64,000 nt of DNA from Sphingomonas xinjiangensis (GTDB lineage Bacteria; Pseudomonadota; Alphaproteobacteria; Sphingomonadales; Sphingomonadaceae), in assembly GCF_014199255.1 (NCBI RefSeq), contig NZ_JACIJF010000002.1, forward strand, positions 62,001 through 126,000, given 5' to 3'. Shown in pieces: positions 53,882-63,380 of the stretch (position 1 is the stretch's first letter; each line of letters begins with the position of its first letter). A program made the translations under genes and the position numbers. Under the pieces are notes generated by a model that was not told the DNA's origin, ran no database searches, and saw only the letters and a list, made by a program, of their open reading frames with translations.

Positions 53882-54562
53882 TCAGTTCGCACGCGCGCCG
53901 TTGCTCCAGGACGCGGGTTGCGTCGGCGGCGGCGGGTCACCGCTCAGCGTCAACACGTCATAGGCGGTGCCGCCCAACCGATCGGTATGCACCGCCAGCA
54001 CGGGCACCGGCGCATACAGCCCCGGGTCGCCGAACGTATCCTCCACGATGGTCACTGTCCCGCCCATCGCCGTCAGCCCGAACAGCTGGCGCGCAAACGC
54101 ATTGGGAAGGCGGATGCAGCCATGCGACGCCGGCCTGCCCGGCAGATCGCCGGCATGCAGCGCGATACCGTCCCAGGTGAGGCGCTGCATGAACGGCATG
54201 GGTGCATCGCTATACAGATTTGATCGGTGGAACGGCTTCTTCTCCAGGATCGTGAACTCGCCAGAGGGAGTGTCGTATCCCGGTTTGCCGGTCGACACGC
54301 TGCTTACCCCCACCATCTTGCCGCTGCGAAAGATGTAGGCACGCTGTTCGGCCAAGCTGACGACGATCGACACCGCGGCACTGGCGCCCGCATTGGCCGG
54401 CGCAGGCCGCGGATCTTCGAACCACCGGAACTGCCCAGGCCTCAGCTTCAGCTCCGCTGCCGACTGCGCAACGTCGGCCATTTCGTGTGCCATCGCGGGG
54501 CGCATCACCAGCATCGCCGCCGCGCCGGCCAGCGCGACAGCCAAGGAACGGCGCATCGGCAT
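53882..54562 (-). CDS. Exported L,D-transpeptidase (YkuD domain)
   Basis: 226 residues with a signal peptide (about 1-25, ending RPAMA) and a YkuD catalytic domain: SIVVSLAEQRAYIFRSGKMV, STGKPGYDTPSGEFTI, and HAGDLPGRPASHGCIRLPN containing the catalytic His and Cys. It makes 3-3 peptidoglycan cross-links or attaches proteins to peptidoglycan. GGAGGAG precedes the ATG. A Pro-rich tail follows the domain. Confidence 0.92.
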   Translation of the reverse strand: MPMRRSLAVALAGAAAMLVMRPAMAHEMADVAQSAAELKLRPGQFRWFEDPRPAPANAGASAAVSIVVSLAEQRAYIFRSGKMVGVSSVSTGKPGYDTPSGEFTILEKKPFHRSNLYSDAPMPFMQRLTWDGIALHAGDLPGRPASHGCIRLPNAFARQLFGLTAMGGTVTIVEDTFGDPGLYAPVPVLAVHTDRLGGTAYDVLTLSGDPPPPTQPASWSNGARAN

Positions 54563-54825
54563 TTCAACTCCTCCAAATCATTCAAGAAGCCTTCGGCAGC
54601 TTCCTCAACACAGTTAACCGGAATTGGTGCCGGCGCCGAGTCGCGGCCCGGCTGACCGGGCAAGTTGCTGGAACCATTTACCGTTTTGCGCGTGCACTTA
54701 CGGCGAGTTGAGCGGTGCGCGCGCCGAATCGCCGTGCATCAGCCCCCCCGCGTGCCCATAATTAAGACATGCTCTGCTATAGAGCAGCGGGTCAGCAAAA
54801 GCGGGCGACAGATATAGTGACAGAC

Positions 54826-55518
54826 ATGATGCAGGCGGCGCAGTCGCGCCGCGCACTCCTTCGTTCGGCTTTCTTTACTGCCAGTGGGCTCGCAGTTTCT
54901 TCCTGTGTCGCGCCGGCGGCCAGGATCGCAGAGGCGCCGCGTCCGGTGCCCTTGCCTGCCGCCCCCGCACCGGTTCAGGTCGCCAGGAACGGCCCCAAGG
55001 CACCCGCGAACATTCGCCCCGAATTGTTCAAGCGCGCAGTGGCCGCGCTCGACCGGCATGCCAGCCGCATCCCGACGCATGACCGCATCGCCATCGTGGA
55101 CTTCTCTCAGGCGTCGTACCGCCCGCGCCTGCACCTGGTGCACCTTGGCACCGGCGAATGCGAAAGCTTCCTGGTTGCCCATGGCGTCGGCTCCGACCCC
55201 GGCCACACCGGCCTGTTGCAGCGTTTCTCGAACGAGCCCAATTCGGAAGCGAGCAGCGAAGGCGCCTTTCTGACCGCCGATTACTATGTCGGTAAACACG
55301 GCGATTCGCAGCGGCTGCTCGGCCTCGACGCGACCAACAACAATGCGTTTGACCGCGCGATCGTGGTTCATTCGGCTTGGTATTCCAATGCGGACATGAT
55401 CGCCAAGCACGGCAAGCTCGGCCGAAGCCAAGGCTGCTTCGCCGTGGGCGAGCGTGAGTTGGCCAAGGTGTTCGAGCGTCTTGGCCCCGGCCGCATGATC
55501 TATTCCGCCAAAGTCTGA
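54826..55518 (+). CDS. Murein L,D-transpeptidase catalytic-domain family protein
   Basis: About 230 residues: a signal with paired arginines (QSRRALLRSAFFTASG) and a possible lipobox VSSC, a Pro/Ala linker, then a catalytic domain with HDRIAIVDFSQASYRPRLHL, VVHSAWYSN and LGRSQGCFAVGE, whose His and Cys match the family active site. The start at 54826 is chosen since it directly precedes the signal; an upstream in-frame start at 54769 is possible. It likely acts on peptidoglycan in the periplasm. Confidence 0.82.
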   Translation: MMQAAQSRRALLRSAFFTASGLAVSSCVAPAARIAEAPRPVPLPAAPAPVQVARNGPKAPANIRPELFKRAVAALDRHASRIPTHDRIAIVDFSQASYRPRLHLVHLGTGECESFLVAHGVGSDPGHTGLLQRFSNEPNSEASSEGAFLTADYYVGKHGDSQRLLGLDATNNNAFDRAIVVHSAWYSNADMIAKHGKLGRSQGCFAVGERELAKVFERLGPGRMIYSAKV

Positions 55519-55527
55519 TCGCTCGCC

Positions 55528-55549
55528 CGCGGGCTGAAGGCTGCCCGCG
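55528..55549 (+). terminator. Short GC hairpin after the murein transpeptidase-like gene
   Basis: A 7-bp stem CGCGGGC (55528-55534) with GCCCGCG (55543-55549) and an 8-base loop, 10 bp after the stop. There is no T-run. It is a weak or Rho-assisted terminator candidate. Confidence 0.35.
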
Positions 55550-55683
55550 AACGATGCCGGCGCTACGCGCGGTATTCTGCGCGCTAGCCGCGTCGTTCCT
55601 AGCCACCGCGCTTTGGCGTGAGGGATCAAAGCCCGCAACACGGGGTTGGCACTTCCACCGGAGCGGTATTAGGAACCCGATCT

Positions 55684-55827
55684 ATGATTGAAATGCTGTC
55701 GCCCGTGCTTTCCGCACAAGTCGCAGAGGGCGCCCGCAAGCCGCTGCAACGTGCCCTCACGCAAGGCCTGGCCACCGCCATCTCCGGAAGCTGCACTGAC
55801 GGCCTTCCTGACGAGGCACTGGCATGA
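55684..55827 (+). CDS. Possible 47-codon small ORF coupled to nadE
   Basis: The frame from ATG 55684 (MIEMLSPVLSAQVAEGARKP to DEALA) ends with an ATGA overlap with the nadE start. The sequence is mildly amphipathic, has no signal peptide, and is not recognised. Support rests on the start/stop coupling; composition alone does not prove it is translated. Confidence 0.4.
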   Translation: MIEMLSPVLSAQVAEGARKPLQRALTQGLATAISGSCTDGLPDEALA

Positions 55828-57896
55828 CCAACACCGACAGCTTCTACGCGCTGCATCGGCAGGGGATGGTCCGCGTCGGCGTCTGCACGCCCGCCGTGCG
55901 CGTCGCGGATCCGCGCGCCAACGCCCGCTCGGCCATAGAGCTTGCCCGCACCGGCGATGCAGAGGGTGCCGACCTGCTGGTCTATCCCGAACTCAACATC
56001 ACCAGCTATGCGATTGACGACCTGCACCTCCAGGACGCGATTCTGGACGCGAGCGAGGCGGGGATCGCCGAGCTTCTGGAGGCGAGCAGAACGCTGCGTC
56101 CAGTCCTGCTGGTCGGTGCCGCGCTTCGCCGGAACGGCCGCCTGTACAATTGCGCGCTGGCGATAGCCCGTGGGCGCATCCTTGGCGTCGTGCCCAAGCA
56201 GTTCCTGCCCAATTACCGCGAATATTATGAGAAACGCTGGTTCGCTTCCGGCCAGGGACTTACCGACCTGCAGATCGAAGTGGCCGGACAGGTGGTTCCG
56301 TTCGGCACCAACCTGATCTTCGAAGCGTCAGACATAGACGACTTCATCTTCCACATGGAGATTTGCGAAGATTACTGGGCGCCCACTCCACCCTCGACCG
56401 AGGGGGCGCTGGCGGGTGCTTTGGTGCTGTGCAACCTGTCGGCTTCGAACATCGTAATTGGCAAGGGACGAGAGCGCGAGCTGCTGTGCGGATCGCAATC
56501 GGCTCGCACGCTCTCCGCCTATGTTTATTCCGCCTCCGGCCCCGGAGAGAGCACCACCGACCTCGCCTGGGACGGCCAGGGCCTTATCTACGAAACAGGG
56601 GAGCAGATCGCGGCGTCCGAACGCTTCGAACTGACGACTGGCCTGGTATGCGCCGACATCGACCTGGAGCGGCTTCGCCACGACCGGATGCGCAACGGCA
56701 CCTTCAACGACAGCGCCCGCGCCTGCGGCCATCCGGAGACCCGCTTCCGCCGCATCCAGTTCGAGCATCAGCTGGACCTGACCGATCGTGGGCTCAAGCG
56801 CCCGCTCCGCCGCTTCCCCTTCGTTCCGAATACCCCGGCCCGGCTGGAGGAAGATTGCTACGAGGCCTTCAACATCCAGGTGGAAGGCCTTCGCAAGCGG
56901 TTGGAAGCGACCGGCACCAAGCATCTGGTGATCGGCGTGTCCGGAGGGCTCGATTCCACCCATGCCCTGATCGTCGCCTGCAAAGCGATGGACCGGCTCG
57001 GAAGACCACGTTCGGAAATCCTGGGCTTCACCATGCCCGGCTTTGCGACGGGGGACGAGACGAAGTCGAATGCATGGGCGCTAATGAACGCGCTGGGCGT
57101 TACGGGCGAAGAGATCGATATCCGTCCCTCCGCACGCCAGATGCTCGCCGACATGGATCATCCTTTTGCAGGTGGCGAGCCGGTTTACGACGTCACGTTC
57201 GAGAATGTGCAGGCCGGGCTTCGCACCGACTATCTGTTCCGGCTCGCCAATCAGCGCGACGGCTTCGTGGTCGGCACGGGCGACTTGTCGGAGCTTGCGC
57301 TCGGCTGGTGCACTTATGGTGTCGGCGACCAGATGAGCCACTACACCGTGAATTCAGGCGTGCCCAAGACGCTGATTCAGTATCTGATCCGCTGGTCCGT
57401 CTCGAACGGCCAGTTCGACGGCCAGGCCGCAACGACGCTGCTGGCGATCCTCGATACGGAAATTTCGCCCGAGCTGGTGCCTGCCGACGCCGACGGGAAG
57501 ATGCAGAGCACGCAGGACCGGATCGGCCCCTATGAACTGCACGACTTCTTCCTGCACTATGTCGTGCGTCACGGCCTGCGCCCCTCCAAGATCGCGTTCC
57601 TGGCGTGGCACGCATGGCGCGACCGCGATGCCGGGCAATGGCCCGTTGGTTTCCCGGAAGCAGGCCGCAACCAATACGATCTGGCGGCCATAACCAAGTG
57701 GCTGGAGACGTTCCTGTTCCGCTTCTTCCAGATCAGTCAGTTCAAACGGTCGGCGCTACCCAACGGCCCGAAGGTCTCGCCTGGCGGAGCGCTGAGCCCG
57801 CGTGGCGACTGGCGCGCACCTTCGGATAGCGTTGCAACGGCATGGCTGGACGAACTCCGGCAGAATGTACCGGTGGAACGGCCCAAACAGGCGTAG
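55824..57896 (+). CDS. nadE: Glutamine-dependent NAD+ synthetase
   Basis: 690 residues, long form with two domains. The N-terminal nitrilase-type glutaminase has the triad Glu56 (YPELNITSY), Lys125 (PKQFLPNYREYY) and Cys181 (MEICEDYW). The C-terminal synthetase has the ATP P-loop GVSGGLDSTHALIV and FVVGTGDLSELALGW. The spacing matches mycobacterial NadE. It converts nicotinate adenine dinucleotide to NAD with glutamine as N donor. Confidence 0.95.
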   Translation: MTNTDSFYALHRQGMVRVGVCTPAVRVADPRANARSAIELARTGDAEGADLLVYPELNITSYAIDDLHLQDAILDASEAGIAELLEASRTLRPVLLVGAALRRNGRLYNCALAIARGRILGVVPKQFLPNYREYYEKRWFASGQGLTDLQIEVAGQVVPFGTNLIFEASDIDDFIFHMEICEDYWAPTPPSTEGALAGALVLCNLSASNIVIGKGRERELLCGSQSARTLSAYVYSASGPGESTTDLAWDGQGLIYETGEQIAASERFELTTGLVCADIDLERLRHDRMRNGTFNDSARACGHPETRFRRIQFEHQLDLTDRGLKRPLRRFPFVPNTPARLEEDCYEAFNIQVEGLRKRLEATGTKHLVIGVSGGLDSTHALIVACKAMDRLGRPRSEILGFTMPGFATGDETKSNAWALMNALGVTGEEIDIRPSARQMLADMDHPFAGGEPVYDVTFENVQAGLRTDYLFRLANQRDGFVVGTGDLSELALGWCTYGVGDQMSHYTVNSGVPKTLIQYLIRWSVSNGQFDGQAATTLLAILDTEISPELVPADADGKMQSTQDRIGPYELHDFFLHYVVRHGLRPSKIAFLAWHAWRDRDAGQWPVGFPEAGRNQYDLAAITKWLETFLFRFFQISQFKRSALPNGPKVSPGGALSPRGDWRAPSDSVATAWLDELRQNVPVERPKQA

Positions 57897-57905
57897 GTGC
57901 TGGAA

Positions 57906-57928
57906 GGCGTCCGGTCCGCCCGGACGCC
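57906..57928. terminator. Hairpin between convergent nadE and hybrid-kinase genes
   Basis: GGCGTCCG (57906-57913), a 7-base loop and the exact 8-bp complement (57921-57928), in the 37-bp gap between two converging genes. Likely a shared bidirectional terminator, despite the lack of a T-run. Confidence 0.55.
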
Positions 57929-57933
57929 ACCGC

Positions 57934-59535
57934 TCAGAAGTGCCGGCCCAGCAATTCGCTCAACCGCCGAAGCAGCTCGTGCGAGTCGAACGGTTTGCGC
58001 AGCAGCGCGGGCCGGGCGCCTCGTACCCGCTCGAGATTCGGGGCATCGGCAAAGCCGGTCGCCACCAATATCGGCAGATCTACGCGGTGCTCGCGAACCT
58101 GGCCGGCAACCTCGGCGCCGCTCATTCCCGGCATCGCGAAATCGACGATCAGGATATCCGGATTGCGGGTTTGGACCAAGGTCACCCCATCCGCTCCGCT
58201 TCCCGCCTCAAGGACCTCGGCTCCTGCTGCGGCGAGCGTCTCGGCTAGCGTCGCACGCACCTGTGGGTCATCGTCTACCAGCGCGATAGTGACTCCGCTC
58301 AGATCCACGCGTGCGTCGCTGAACTGCTTGTCGGCTGGCGCACGCGGCGGCTCACTATTGGCCACGGGCAAGTAGAGCGTGACGCGCGTCCCCTCGCCTT
58401 CACGCGATTCGACGGCAACCGCGCCGCCCATCCGGCGGAGCACTTCACTGGCCATCGACACGCCCATCCCAGCGCGCCCGCCATCCTCCTGCTGCAACAG
58501 CAACGGTTCAAGTGCCTGGGTGATGGCGTCCTTGCTCATCCCCCGGCCGGTGTCGGTCAGGTGCAACGCGATATAGTCGCCAAAGGTCAGATTCGCCGGC
58601 AGCGAACCCCGTGCCTGCTCCGCGGACAGAGTCAGGACGCCACCATCTGGCATCGCCTCGCGTGCGTTGAAGGCCAGGTTCAAAATAGCCAGTTCGAGTT
58701 GCAGCGCATCGACCTGGACGTTCCAGCTGGTGTCGATCGGCTCCACAGCCACCTGAGCAAGCGGTGCAACCGCTCGTTCGGCCAACTCTCTTACTCCGGC
58801 GATCAGTTCGACCAATCGCACCGGTGCAAGGACGGACTGCTGGCGCCGCGAAAAGGCAAGCAACTGTCCCGTCACCGCCCGCCCCCGTTCGACCGCGTCG
58901 AGCGCGCTTGCGCTCCACCGGACCACGCGGTCGGGATCATCGGCCTTGCGCGCGATCAACTCGAGATTGCCGGCGATCGCCTGGAGCAGATTATTGAAGT
59001 CATGCGCGATGCCGCCGGTGAGCAGCCCTGCCGCTTCCAGCTTCTTGGCGCGCAGCAGCGCAACTTCTGCCTGGCGGCGTTGTTCAGTCTCGCCGCGCAG
59101 TTGCGCCAGCACGCTATCACGCTCTGCGCTCACCGCTGCCAGTTCCGCATGCGCATCGGCGAGCGATCCTGCCCTGGGCATAGCCGTGAGGCGCGAAAGA
59201 AGCGCCCATACGGTGCCCGCGGTCGCCACTGCGAAGAACGTCGCGATGATCTGGAGCGCCGTTTCGACGACGGGAATCGATTGCCACGGCGACCAGGAGG
59301 CGAGCAGATGCACCAGCCCATATGCCATCAGGAACTTGACCAGACACCAGAAGGGCCAGCCGAGCGGCACGTCTCCACGGCGGTACGCCAGCGTCAGCAG
59401 CGCAGCCAGGATCGCCAGGAAAGACAATCCTGTCACAGCGTCTGTGATCACATCGGTCCAGATCATGCCTGGCTCGACGGACCCACGTATAGCGGCATCC
59501 TCCATGGCCGGGACTGCTGCCAATAAAGTAACCAT
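57934..59535 (-). CDS. Hybrid sensor histidine kinase with ethylene-receptor-like membrane domain and receiver
   Basis: 533 residues from the internal ATG at 59535 (a 13-codon longer start is possible). Residues 28-105 form three membrane helices resembling the ethylene-binding domain: DAVTGLSFLAILAALLTLAY (with Asp32), then AYGLVHLLASW. Next comes a kinase with H-box GGIAHDFNNLLQAIAGN and a C-terminal receiver (IALVDDDPQVRATL, phospho-Asp in LIVDFAMPGMSG, LRKPF). The copper-binding Cys of ETR1-type domains is replaced (Tyr72), while the His76 position is kept. Confidence 0.88.
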   Translation of the reverse strand: MVTLLAAVPAMEDAAIRGSVEPGMIWTDVITDAVTGLSFLAILAALLTLAYRRGDVPLGWPFWCLVKFLMAYGLVHLLASWSPWQSIPVVETALQIIATFFAVATAGTVWALLSRLTAMPRAGSLADAHAELAAVSAERDSVLAQLRGETEQRRQAEVALLRAKKLEAAGLLTGGIAHDFNNLLQAIAGNLELIARKADDPDRVVRWSASALDAVERGRAVTGQLLAFSRRQQSVLAPVRLVELIAGVRELAERAVAPLAQVAVEPIDTSWNVQVDALQLELAILNLAFNAREAMPDGGVLTLSAEQARGSLPANLTFGDYIALHLTDTGRGMSKDAITQALEPLLLQQEDGGRAGMGVSMASEVLRRMGGAVAVESREGEGTRVTLYLPVANSEPPRAPADKQFSDARVDLSGVTIALVDDDPQVRATLAETLAAAGAEVLEAGSGADGVTLVQTRNPDILIVDFAMPGMSGAEVAGQVREHRVDLPILVATGFADAPNLERVRGARPALLRKPFDSHELLRRLSELLGRHF

Positions 59536-59725
59536 CGTCAAGTCCTTGGCGCCTAAAATTGCGCCTTTCTGCAACTTTCTACGCCGAAATCATCCGTGGC
59601 GAACCTAAGGATTCGCCCGGGGGTCTCGCGAAAGACATTTCTGAACTCTGTTAACGTCGTTCCATGAAACGGTACGCGTTTCTCGGAGCCCGCCGTCGCC
59701 GCGACAGGCGATTCGCGGCAATCAA

Positions 59726-60724
59726 TCAGGCCAAGCTCACCACGAGCTTTCCGATCGCCTGCCGCGCTGCGATCCTGCTAATCGCGCGACCAGCGTCGGC
59801 GAGTGAGAAAACCTCTGTCACCTTCGGTGCGATCCGCCCTTCGTCCCAGAGCCGGAACAGCCGGTCCACATGCACCGCATTGGCTTCGGGATCGCGTGCG
59901 GCAAAGGCGCCCCAGAACACGCCGCATACATCGCAGCTTTTCAAAAGCGTCAGGTTGAGCGGCAGCTTGGGAATACCCGCAGGGAAGCCGACCACCAGAT
60001 AGCGCCCCTCCCAGGCAATCGCCCGCAGCGCCGGCTCGGCATACTCACCGCCCACCGGATCGAAGATCACGTCGGCCCCGCGCGCGCCCACAGCAGCCTT
60101 GAACGCATCGCTCAGCGCCTTTGATTGATCGCGGTCGAACGGTGCGCGTGGATAGACCAGCACGCGATCCGCACCCGCCGACCGGGCCGCCGCCTCCTTC
60201 TCCGGGGAAGAAACGGCGGCGACCACCGTCGCTCCGAACGCCTTGCCCAACTCGATCGCAGCTAGCCCCACGCCTCCCGCCGCTCCGAGCACCAGCATGG
60301 TCTGGCCTTCACGCAGATTCCCCCGATCGAGCAGCGCGTGAATGGCCGTAGCATAGGTTAGCAGCAGGGCCGCGCCTTCCTCGAAACTGCGCGCTTCGGG
60401 CAGGCGGAAAAGCTGCGACGCGCCCACAACGATCTTTTCGGCAAGTCCGCCATGGCCGGTAACCGCGATCACGCGATCGCCGACTGACCAGCCGGTCACG
60501 CTCTCGCCGACCGCCGCGACAACCCCCGCAATCTCTCCACCGGGCGCGAACGGACGCGGCGGCTTGAACTGATACTTGTCCTCGATGATCAGGACGTCGG
60601 GATAGTTGATCGCACAGGCATGCACCGAAACCACCACCTGGCCTTCACCAGGTAGCGGATCGGGCACCTCTTCCAGCGTTAGGGTTTCAGGTCCGCCCGG
60701 CGCCTTCGACAACAGAGCCTTCAC
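59726..60724 (-). CDS. NADPH:quinone oxidoreductase-type medium-chain dehydrogenase
   Basis: 332 residues, MDR superfamily without structural zinc: [40 protein letters not shown], and NADP-binding [20 protein letters not shown]. It resembles zeta-crystallin-like quinone reductases, perhaps also acting on enones. It overlaps leuD by 38 bp, so it probably shares the leu transcript without a metabolic link. Confidence 0.9.
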   Translation of the reverse strand: MKALLSKAPGGPETLTLEEVPDPLPGEGQVVVSVHACAINYPDVLIIEDKYQFKPPRPFAPGGEIAGVVAAVGESVTGWSVGDRVIAVTGHGGLAEKIVVGASQLFRLPEARSFEEGAALLLTYATAIHALLDRGNLREGQTMLVLGAAGGVGLAAIELGKAFGATVVAAVSSPEKEAAARSAGADRVLVYPRAPFDRDQSKALSDAFKAAVGARGADVIFDPVGGEYAEPALRAIAWEGRYLVVGFPAGIPKLPLNLTLLKSCDVCGVFWGAFAARDPEANAVHVDRLFRLWDEGRIAPKVTEVFSLADAGRAISRIAARQAIGKLVVSLA

Positions 60725-61316
60725 CGCCCACTCCCACCAGGGTCCAGGGCCGCGCTTGGGCGACGTCGGACTCGTATTTCGAAATTGCGGTATCTTGTGC
60801 CAGCGTCATGCCGATCTCGTCCAGTCCTTCGAGCAGACACCGGCGGCGAAACGGATCAAGCGTGAAACCGAACCGGTCCTGGTACGGCGTGGTGACCGTC
60901 ATCGTCTCCAGGTCGACCGTGATCGGGTCGGTTCGCGCAACCTCGACCAGACGGTCTACTGCCGCCTGCGGCAGCACCACCGGAACGATGCCGTTCTTGA
61001 AGGCATTGCCTGAGAAGATGTCGGAAAAGCTCGGCGCGATGACCGCCTTGATACCCAAGTCGGCGAGCGCCCAAGCGGCATGCTCGCGGCTTGAGCCACA
61101 TCCAAAATTGTCGCCGGCGACCAGCACGGGTGCACCGGCATAACGCGGATCGTCGAAGAGGTTCCCCGGCTGCGCGCGCACGGTTTCGAAGGCGCCCTTA
61201 CCGAGCCCCTCACGCGTCGTGGTTTTCAGCCAATGCGCGGGGATGATGATGTCGGTGTCGATGTTCTTGGCGCCCCAGGGATAGGCGCGCCCCTCGACCT
61301 GGCGGACGGGCTCCAT
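60687..61316 (-). CDS. leuD: 3-Isopropylmalate dehydratase small subunit
   Basis: 209 residues: [53 protein letters not shown] and [17 protein letters not shown]. It forms isopropylmalate isomerase with LeuC in leucine biosynthesis. ATG 61316 is preferred; a longer frame upstream crosses the repeat element. The C-terminal 18 residues (after QARPW) overlap the next gene. Confidence 0.94.
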   Translation of the reverse strand: MEPVRQVEGRAYPWGAKNIDTDIIIPAHWLKTTTREGLGKGAFETVRAQPGNLFDDPRYAGAPVLVAGDNFGCGSSREHAAWALADLGIKAVIAPSFSDIFSGNAFKNGIVPVVLPQAAVDRLVEVARTDPITVDLETMTVTTPYQDRFGFTLDPFRRRCLLEGLDEIGMTLAQDTAISKYESDVAQARPWTLVGVGGEGSVVEGAGRT

Positions 61317-61356
61317 GGTCAGGCTCCTGCGGCGATCGAACGTGAGAAGTACGCGC

Positions 61357-61456
61357 TTCCCCGGCGGAGGCCGGGGCCCAGTTGCAATGCCGGCTCGGCA
61401 CCGTACCCGCTTTTTGTCGACGCCGCCGAGACTGGGCCCCGCCCTTCGCCGGGGAA
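61357..61456. repeat. REP-like palindromic element between leuD and the small lipoprotein gene
   Basis: Two 27-bp arms, TTCCCCGGCGGAGGCCGGGG extending to 61383 and its near reverse complement at 61430-61456, with a few mismatches, enclosing a 46-bp spacer. The 16-base arm segment is shared with the hairpin at 1033-1054. The transcript would fold into a long hairpin within the leu operon. Confidence 0.65.
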
Positions 61457-61461
61457 CCGCA

Positions 61462-61578
61462 TCACTTGGCCGCGGGCAGACCCGACGGCTGCGCCGACCT
61501 GCTGTGCGCCGAGGCATAGGCTGCCGCGCAGCCGCTCAGCACGGTGCCGATGATGAGTGCGTACAGCGCCCGCTTCAT
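61462..61578 (-). CDS. Small lipoprotein (38 residues) between leuC and leuD
   Basis: The frame from ATG 61578 reads [20 protein letters not shown] then [18 protein letters not shown]. It has a basic start, a hydrophobic core and a lipobox LSGC, so a lipidated Cys17 is predicted. GAGGGA precedes the ATG by about 9 bases. It lies 13 bp after the leuC stop. It is too short for automatic calling; function unknown. Confidence 0.7.
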   Translation of the reverse strand: MKRALYALIIGTVLSGCAAAYASAHSRSAQPSGLPAAK

Positions 61579-61590
61579 GATACAAATCCC

Positions 61591-63033
61591 TCACGCGTCC
61601 GCCGTCATCAAGTCCCTGACATCGGTCAAGCGCCCGGTCACCGCCGCCGCCGCCGCCATTGCCGGCGAAACGAGGTGCGTCCGCGCGCCCGGACCCTGGC
61701 GTCCTACGAAATTGCGGTTGGAAGTGGAAGCGCAACGTTCACCGGCCGGGACCTTGTCGGGGTTCATCGCCAGGCACATCGAACAGCCCGGTTCACGCCA
61801 CTCGAACCCGGCCTCCACGAAGATACGGTCCAGCCCTTCCGCCTCGGCCTGGCGCTTGACGAGCCCGGAACCCGGCACGATCAGTGCCTGGCGAATACGG
61901 TCGGCGACATGATGCCCCTTCACCACCGCCGCGGCGGCACGCAGATCCTCGATCCGGCTGTTGGTGCAACTGCCGATAAAGACATGCTCGATGCCGATGT
62001 CCTGCATGCGCGTGCCAGCGGCGAGGCCCATATAGTCGAGCGACTTCTGCGCCGCGACGCGCTTGGACGGATCGGCGAAGCTCTCGGGGTCGGGCACCGC
62101 GCCGGTGATCGGCACGACATCCTCCGGGCTGGTCCCCCATGTGAGCGACGGCGCGATATCGCTCGCCTGCAACTGCACGGTAGCGTCATAGCGCGCGCCG
62201 GCATCGCTCGGAAGCGTCCGCCAATAGGCGACCGCCTTGTCCCAATCCGCGCCCTTGGGCGCCATCGGGCGCCCCTTGAGATACGCAAAGGTCGTCTCGT
62301 CCGGCGCGATCAGCCCCGAGCGTGCCCCACCCTCGATCGACATGTTGGAGACGGTCAGCCGTCCCTCGACTGACATCGCGCGGATCACTTCGCCGGTAAA
62401 CTCGATCACATAACCGGTGCCGCCCGCCGCGCCGATCTTGCCGATGATCGCCAGCACCACGTCCTTGGGGCTGACGCCATAGCCAAGCGTGCCGTCGACG
62501 CGGACTTCCATGGTCTTCGATTGCGCGAGCAGCAGCGTCTGGGTCGCCATGACATGCTCGACCTCGGACGTGCCGATTCCGAAGGCCAGCGCCCCCAGCG
62601 CACCATGCGCCGAAGTATGACTGTCGCCGCACACCAAGGTGGTCCCCGGCAAGGTGAAGCCCTGCTCCGGCCCTACGACATGGACGATCCCCTGCCGCGC
62701 ATCGAGCGCGTCGATATAGGGCACGCCGAACTCCGCGACATTCGCCCGCAGCGCCGAAAGCTGCCCCGCACTCGCCGGATCGGCGATCAACAGCGGTTGG
62801 CCCGCCGCATCGACCCGCGCGGTGGTCGGCAGGTTATGATCCGGCACCGCCAGGGTAAGGTCCGGCCGCCGCAGCGCGCGCCCGGCAGCGCGGAGCCCGG
62901 CAAATGCCTGTGGGCTGGTGACTTCGTGGACGAGATGGCGGTCGATGTAGATCAGGCAGGTGCCGTCATCCCGGCGTTCGATCACATGGTCGGCCCAGAT
63001 CTTCTCGTACAAGGTGCGCGGTGCGTTGGACAT
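61591..63033 (-). CDS. leuC: 3-Isopropylmalate dehydratase large subunit
   Basis: 480 residues. 4Fe-4S cysteines are in [35 protein letters not shown] and [10 protein letters not shown]; the N-terminus has [20 protein letters not shown]. It isomerises 2- to 3-isopropylmalate with LeuD. It leads the leuC-small lipoprotein-leuD-quinone oxidoreductase transcript. No leader peptide rich in Leu codons was seen in the upstream gap. Confidence 0.95.
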   Translation of the reverse strand: MSNAPRTLYEKIWADHVIERRDDGTCLIYIDRHLVHEVTSPQAFAGLRAAGRALRRPDLTLAVPDHNLPTTARVDAAGQPLLIADPASAGQLSALRANVAEFGVPYIDALDARQGIVHVVGPEQGFTLPGTTLVCGDSHTSAHGALGALAFGIGTSEVEHVMATQTLLLAQSKTMEVRVDGTLGYGVSPKDVVLAIIGKIGAAGGTGYVIEFTGEVIRAMSVEGRLTVSNMSIEGGARSGLIAPDETTFAYLKGRPMAPKGADWDKAVAYWRTLPSDAGARYDATVQLQASDIAPSLTWGTSPEDVVPITGAVPDPESFADPSKRVAAQKSLDYMGLAAGTRMQDIGIEHVFIGSCTNSRIEDLRAAAAVVKGHHVADRIRQALIVPGSGLVKRQAEAEGLDRIFVEAGFEWREPGCSMCLAMNPDKVPAGERCASTSNRNFVGRQGPGARTHLVSPAMAAAAAVTGRLTDVRDLMTADA

Positions 63034-63380
63034 GAGGGCGATCTAATAGAAAAGATCGCAGGGGCAACCCAATACGCAATTTTCCGAGTGCTAGTCCGCC
63101 GCCGTAATGGCCGCCCCTAACAGCGGCATTACAGAAGACAAAGCCACATGGGTCGTAGGTCAGCACGGCACCAGCGCCGCCGGCTGGGCTCGAGACGCCG
63201 TCAGGCGGAGCGAGTGCCTAGCACTGCTGTGCTACCGAATACCGCCCCACGCTCGGCGATCACTGCCGCAATTTGACAAAATAATTGGCTTATTGGACGT
63301 TGTGAAAGCCGATGGCTCGGACACACAACGAGTCGGGCATCGCGGAGCGAGACACGCCCGCATTGCAAGGGAGGATACCG
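63034..63380. other. 347-bp divergent intergenic region, leuC / GH92
   Basis: There is no convincing gene on either strand; a plus-strand open frame starting at 63107 overlaps the GH92 start in another frame and has no ribosome binding site. It contains the promoters for leuC and GH92, and A/T-rich ACAAAATAATTGGCTTATTG near 63275 may be the GH92 promoter zone. The GH92 gene is preceded by GGGAGGATACC. Confidence 0.6.

Noticed and set aside
59664..60002. Plus-strand 112-codon frame opposite the quinone oxidoreductase 3' end
   Set aside because: Mostly antisense to the dehydrogenase, with Arg/Ser-rich composition and no domain.
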